Shown here: piece by piece, positions 59,881 through 64,000 of the stretch | Position numbering within the stretch: the first letter of the stretch is position 1 | How the letters are laid out: each line of letters begins with the position of its first letter | Assembly: GCA_027186245.1 (NCBI GenBank) | Contig: CP114486.1 | Coordinates: 9,438,501-9,502,500, forward strand | DNA: 64,000 nt | Reading direction: 5' to 3' | Origin: Coriaria nepalensis | Taxonomy: Eukaryota; Streptophyta; Magnoliopsida; Cucurbitales; Coriariaceae | Notes under the pieces: model-generated | The model's database searches: none | Seen by the model: only the letters and a program-made list of their open reading frames with translations | Told to the model about the DNA's origin: nothing | Program-made: the position numbers and the translations under genes

Positions 59881-62275
59881 ATGATTGGTGTATAAGGCAT
59901 GGAGGGTGTTGGAAAATCCACACTGGTTAAGAATGTGCATAACAAGGTTTTAAAAAATTCATAAGTTTCCAAGTGTGTGTTGAGTCACTATTTCAAATGG
60001 TTATGGCATACATAGATTGCAAGATGATATTATTCAATGTTATAACTTCTAAAGTTTTTGACACGTGCAATACAAGAAAATATAAATTAAAAGTTGGGAA
60101 AGCATATTCACTCAATATTATAATACTCTTTATTCTTAGTAAAGAATAAATACTAGTTCAAGTCATTGTATTTATTTTCAAGCAAGCAAGTAAAGAAATT
60201 TTTCTTACCTCTAACTTGTCTTCCTTTGAAAATTTATCAGAGTAATTTTCTAGTTTTAACACTCGAAGATTCTTAGGAGTAAATCTTTCGAGCGAGGATG
60301 ACAATGTGATAAGAATTGTAGTCTTGGCGAAAGCTTTGGAGAGAGAAGATAAATTTGTACTGGTTCTTGATGATATGTGAAGTTATATGGATCTAAGGAA
60401 AGTAGGAATCTCAAAAAAGATTAGATGCAAGCTGATTTGAACAACTTGATCTACCAATATTTGCGAAGAAATGGGTGCAACAACTTTATCAAGGTGGGCC
60501 CTCTTCCTAAAGAGGAAGCATGAAACTTGTTTGTCAAAAACATAGAGTGTGACATTCTTCCTAATATAGAAGAGACAACCAGGCTTGTTGTAAAAGAATG
60601 TAAAGGTTTGCCACTCGGAATCATTACATTAGCAAGGAGTATGAAAATAGCTAATGAAATCTATGAGCGGAGAAGTTTATTAGAGGATCTGAGAGAATCA
60701 AAAGTTGGTGTGATGTGTATGCAAGATGATGTATTTCCAGTATTAATGTTGAGCTATAATCCTTTGAATGATTTAAAATTGCAAGAATCTCTTCTATAAT
60801 ATGCATTATATCTTAAAGATTTTCAAATAGTAATAGAGGAATTGATTTGGATATTTATTAGTAAAGGCGTATTTAGCATAAAGAAGTAAGTTCATGTGTA
60901 AAAAGTCTATGAAAGTCATATTATATTGAGCAAACTTGAACAAGCTTGCTTGCTCCAAATAGAAAAAGTTGGAGACTTTAGTTTGAAGAAACTTATCAAA
61001 ATAAATGATTTGATCAAAGATATGATAATTTAGATTGTTGGTTCTTGATTCATGGTAAGTTTTGATATAAGATTGAAATATTTTTCTTGGGAAGATGAGG
61101 AATGGACATAAGAAGATTATGAAGTTGTTACCATTATAACTCAGAAATGTGAAATTGATCTTCCCAAGTCTCTCCCGTGTCCAAGTATTTCAATCTTGTT
61201 ACTCAAATACTCATTTCTAGAGAAAGGGATACCTGATTCTTTCTTTCGGTATCAAGATAGGCTTAGGGTTCTTAGTTTTTCTTACTATAATATTAGAAAT
61301 TCGCTTGAGACAATTTCAAGTTTGAAAAACTCATTGTTTTGTCTCTCAAAAGTTGTGGACAATTACAATACTTACCCTCCTTAGTAGAGCCTACTGCTCT
61401 AATTATATTGGACCTTTCATATACATTTATCGAAACATTACTAAAGGATTTGATAAAGCTGATAATTTAATATACCTAAATCTTCAGGGAATGGAAGATT
61501 TAGATTTATTTCCTTATGAAATTTTATGTGAACTTGTACATCTCGAACACTTGTTGTTGCCCTAGGGTTATAGGATTGTAAGTGCACATGACGAGTTAAA
61601 AAGGTTGGAAAGAGTTAGTAGCGGTTTTCCCAGTACCGACTATTTTAATGAATATGTTAAACATATGAACCAGATTAGAAGGAGCAACTACTATGTATTG
61701 CGGCTGGGTGAAATATGTTACATTAATATTGATATTAGTGAGACATTGGGTAAACCAGTATATGTAACTAGTCATAATAAGCTCGAAGGAGTAGCATTTG
61801 AGCTTCCTAAAGACATCAAGAGACTAATTGTTATCGATTGCAATGACATGACAAGTTTGTGTAATGTCTCATTATGAAATAATAACTTAACGTATTTAGA
61901 ATATCTTTATGTTAGTGATTGCACGAGAATAGAGCACATGTGCCACCTTTGCACACCTCATATGCCACATTTCCTCATATGTCACCTTTCTTCTCCGCTC
62001 ATATGCCACACCTCATTTGCCACCTTTCCGAAGCTTAAGTGATTGCTTGTGCATGATTGTGCGGAGATGAAGAAGGTATTCATTCACCACAACATCCTTT
62101 GCACATCTCCCTAACTTGAAAGAAATTGAAGTTCAAAGTGTGCAAAGTTGGATGAAATAATTGAAGCACCGTTCAACGAAGAAGATGCAAATAATAAAGA
62201 AGATGAAAAGATCACCACTAATGGATTCTCTCTCTGCTTGCGGTTGGTGAAATTGCCAGAATTGAAGAGCATTTA
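59881..62275 (+). pseudogene. CC-NBS-LRR resistance-gene pseudogene (RPS2/At4g27190-like)
   Basis: NB-ARC motifs in order: P-loop GMEGVGKSTLVK (59896-59931) preceded by a stop at 59893-59895; kinase-2 KFVLVLDDM followed by TGA where Trp is usual (60351-60380); RNBS-B debris near 60425-60460; GLPLGIITLARSMK (from 60605); LSYNPLNDLKLQESLL. LRR part 61140-62275: LPKSLPCPSISILLLKYS, LRVLSFSYYNI, NLIYLNLQGMEDLDLFPYEI, LEHLLLP, PNLKEIEVQS, LRLVKLPELKSI. Numerous stops and frameshifts. The coiled-coil N-terminus is absent; the small LTR element abuts the P-loop directly. Similar in arrangement to RPS2-type CNLs. Confidence 0.88.
61935..62029 (+). repeat. CATATGCCAC-type minisatellite in the LRR relic
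   Basis: Five degenerate copies of about 17-24 bp containing CATRTGYCACCTTT or CATTTGCCACC. It interrupts LRR coding sequence and looks like a local expansion after decay. Confidence 0.6.
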
Positions 62276-62390
62276 AGGAGCATTTAAGGTAGTATTAGAG
62301 CCTTGAGGTAGTATTAATGGTTTGCTTTCTTCTTGTTTGTACGACTTGGTGATATTTAGGAAAACATTGCTTTTATTTGAAAGTATTATG

Positions 62391-63075
62391 TTGAGAGTAT
62401 TAGAATTATACTTGGTTTGATAATCTGAGTTGAGGGTTGACTTTTGGATTTCTTGCTTTTATGTCGTTAACTCTCATACCATAAGTTAGATCTCATTGAA
62501 ACCAAGTTGTAACAATTGGAATCACTCAAATTAAATCATCCTATCTCAAGTTATGCTTCATCCTATCTCAAGTTATGCTTAATTCTATCTCAAATGTTTT
62601 TGTTCTTATGGTTTTCTTGCAGAATAAGTCATAAGCCAAAATTGAATCTTATAAGCAATCTTATCATTCTAACAAGTTTGTTTAATGCCTCTGCTTATAT
62701 GGAAGCTGGTTTCAAGTCATGGAAATGCTTGGAACTCTTTTTAGATAGAAATGCCCTTTGACAACAAAAGTTGTTATAGACAGTACACCTTCTGGTATAA
62801 GGCTTACTTCAAGGTTGCTTTAGTTCATGCTTTTATCTAAGCTTTAATTAGCCATAATAATGGATGTTGTTTAGTACTTTCAGCTTGCTTGTTTTAGGTT
62901 TAAGTACGGTTGTAAGTGTACTTGTAATCATTTCATTTTTCTTCCTTATATGTTGATGTAATTCTAAAATGAAATGCATTCTATTTTTTTACATAAAAAA
63001 CATTGTTCTCTGTTTAATTATTATTTCATTCAATTAATCTTATTCTCACTTGCAACAAACCAAAGAAATCAAACA
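62391..63075 (+). mobile_element. Candidate LTR followed by tRNA-Met primer site
   Basis: Begins TGTTGAGAGTATTAGA and ends AAATCAAACA, followed by TGATATCAAAGCC (63076-63088), which resembles a plant primer-binding site. Contains a 22-bp direct duplication (62537-62558 and 62559-62580, CATCCTATCTCAAGTTATGC...). Limits are by inspection only. Confidence 0.45.
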
Positions 63076-63179
63076 TGATATCAAAGCCTACCTTTTAAAG
63101 GCTTGTTTAACTTCCTTCTCCAACTTCGTCACCTAAAACAAAACCTCATTCAATCTACTAGAAAACCAAAATCTATAAC

Positions 63180-63430
63180 ATGTCTAATCCAAACCAAATG
63201 AGCTTACCATCCCCTCTTATTTTCAATAGGAAAGGGTATAACATCTAGAGTGAAAAAATGCAAAATTATCTTGTTGTATTCGATCTAGGGGAAGTAGTAG
63301 AACAAGGTTATGATCCACTAGCTAAAGATGCAAATCTCATTATGAATCAACTCAAGCTAGACAAAGAGAAAAGCAAAAACATTATAGGGCAATTGTTAGG
63401 GATGAGGGAGATGCCTCACTTGCTTTAAAG
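63180..63430 (+). pseudogene. Copia gag N-terminal fragment
   Basis: Reads MSLPSPLIFNRKGYNI, a stop, SEKMQNYLVVFDLGEVVEQGYDP and LIMNQLKLDKEKSK: the start of a copia gag (the stop replaces the usual Trp). It is truncated and passes straight into a purine tract. Confidence 0.7.
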
Positions 63431-63443
63431 TCATGTGGGAGTT

Positions 63444-64000
63444 TGTTGGGCATGGTGCCCTGAAAGCATGTGATGAATATTGTTTTTGTGAAAATAATAA
63501 AAGTGATATTTTTCTATATTATTGTAATGAATGTATTATTAGCGAATAATATATATAAATATCATAAAATTTCAAATTCATTTATGTGACTATAATTTCA
63601 ATAGAATTAATATTATAGATAATGAATTAAATTGTCCACAACATATTAAAGTATATGATTTTTAATTGATGGTTGTTAGTACGGTCCGCTAGCATTGTGA
63701 ATACAATGAATCTAGATCTGAATCACTGATGTAGAGAGACATCTTAGTGAAAATACTTTATATAATTGGATTATATAAGAAAAGACTCAATATGAATTAA
63801 TTTTTTATTAAAATATCGTTTACCATAATGAATTTTATTCATATCAATGGATGATCATATGCAAATCAATTTGAATCTTGAGTGGTCATGAACTCTTGTT
63901 TATATCAACTGGATCATTTGATTCACTCGTCCGCAGCATATTTATGTTTATTCATTTGACTGATAACATATTCATGCATTAGTCGATTACATGCCATACA
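63444..64000 (+). mobile_element. Candidate LTR running off the right edge
   Basis: GTGGGAGTT (a polypurine-tract-like sequence at 63435-63443) precedes TGTTGGGCATGG, a typical LTR start. The following AT-rich DNA (GGTCCGCTAGCATTGTGAATAC, AGAGAGACATCTTAGTG) has LTR-like character. It does not match the candidate LTR at 62391-63075. Confidence 0.45.

Noticed and set aside
1..64000. tRNA, rRNA genes or CRISPR-like arrays
   Set aside because: Only retrotransposon primer-site complements of tRNA-Met were seen; no cloverleaf candidate, rRNA or regularly spaced spacer array was found by eye.

Overview
This is a nuclear window from a flowering plant, most likely a eudicot. The evidence is long AT-rich intergenic DNA, plant-type GT-AG introns, plant-specific families (LigB/DODA-like dioxygenase, ALP1-like Harbinger-derived protein, RPS2-like NBS-LRR) and dense LTR-retrotransposon debris. 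The species cannot be fixed from the sequence alone.

Five genes look intact, and I could join their exons in phase. SFT2-like vesicle transport protein: + strand, 1504-6863, 6 coding exons, 179 aa. LigB/DOPA-dioxygenase-like: - strand, 23824-26159, 3 exons, 269 aa. SET-domain lysine methyltransferase (SETD6/Rubisco-LSMT class): - strand, 33574-36993, 5 exons, 513 aa. PIF/Harbinger-derived ALP1/HARBI1-like protein: - strand, 41727-43110, 3 exons, 391 aa. MSP1/ATAD1-like AAA ATPase: - strand, 49975-54008, 5 exons, 395 aa. A sixth reading frame of 140 aa (43429-43851) lies just upstream of the ALP1-like gene and resembles the C-terminal part of the Myb/SANT-like Harbinger partner protein. A CC-NBS-LRR relic (59.9-62.3 kb) is clearly a pseudogene. 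The five genes do not form a pathway; they are ordinary dispersed plant genes.

Most of the rest is transposon. 1-480 is a Ty3/gypsy gag piece. 9071-18491 is a complete but decayed Ty1/copia element with 2.1-kb LTRs, a tRNA-Met primer site, a polypurine tract and a 5-bp target duplication (ATTGG); it sits inside an older LTR. 20.0-23.4 kb is an antisense copia polyprotein relic. 27.2-31.9 kb is a Mutator-like transposase split by an LTR, and the MULE/LTR junction was then tandemly duplicated. 32.0-32.8 kb is a DUF1985 relic. 39.5-40.7 kb is an inverted-repeat element. 45.8-48.9 kb is copia debris with a hAT fragment inside. 55.1-58.6 kb is another antisense copia. 58.6-59.9 kb is a small LTR element abutting the NBS-LRR P-loop. 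62.4-64 kb holds further LTR/gag pieces.

The most interesting part is 41.7-55.0 kb. A Harbinger ORF1-like frame and an ORF2-like frame remain side by side on one strand. The transposase-derived protein has Gln where the catalytic Glu is expected. The ORF1 start codon overlaps a consensus 5' splice site, which suggests a splice switch between the two proteins. The untranslated leader, first intron and promoter of this locus are a diverged copy of those of the AAA-ATPase gene 9.4 kb away.
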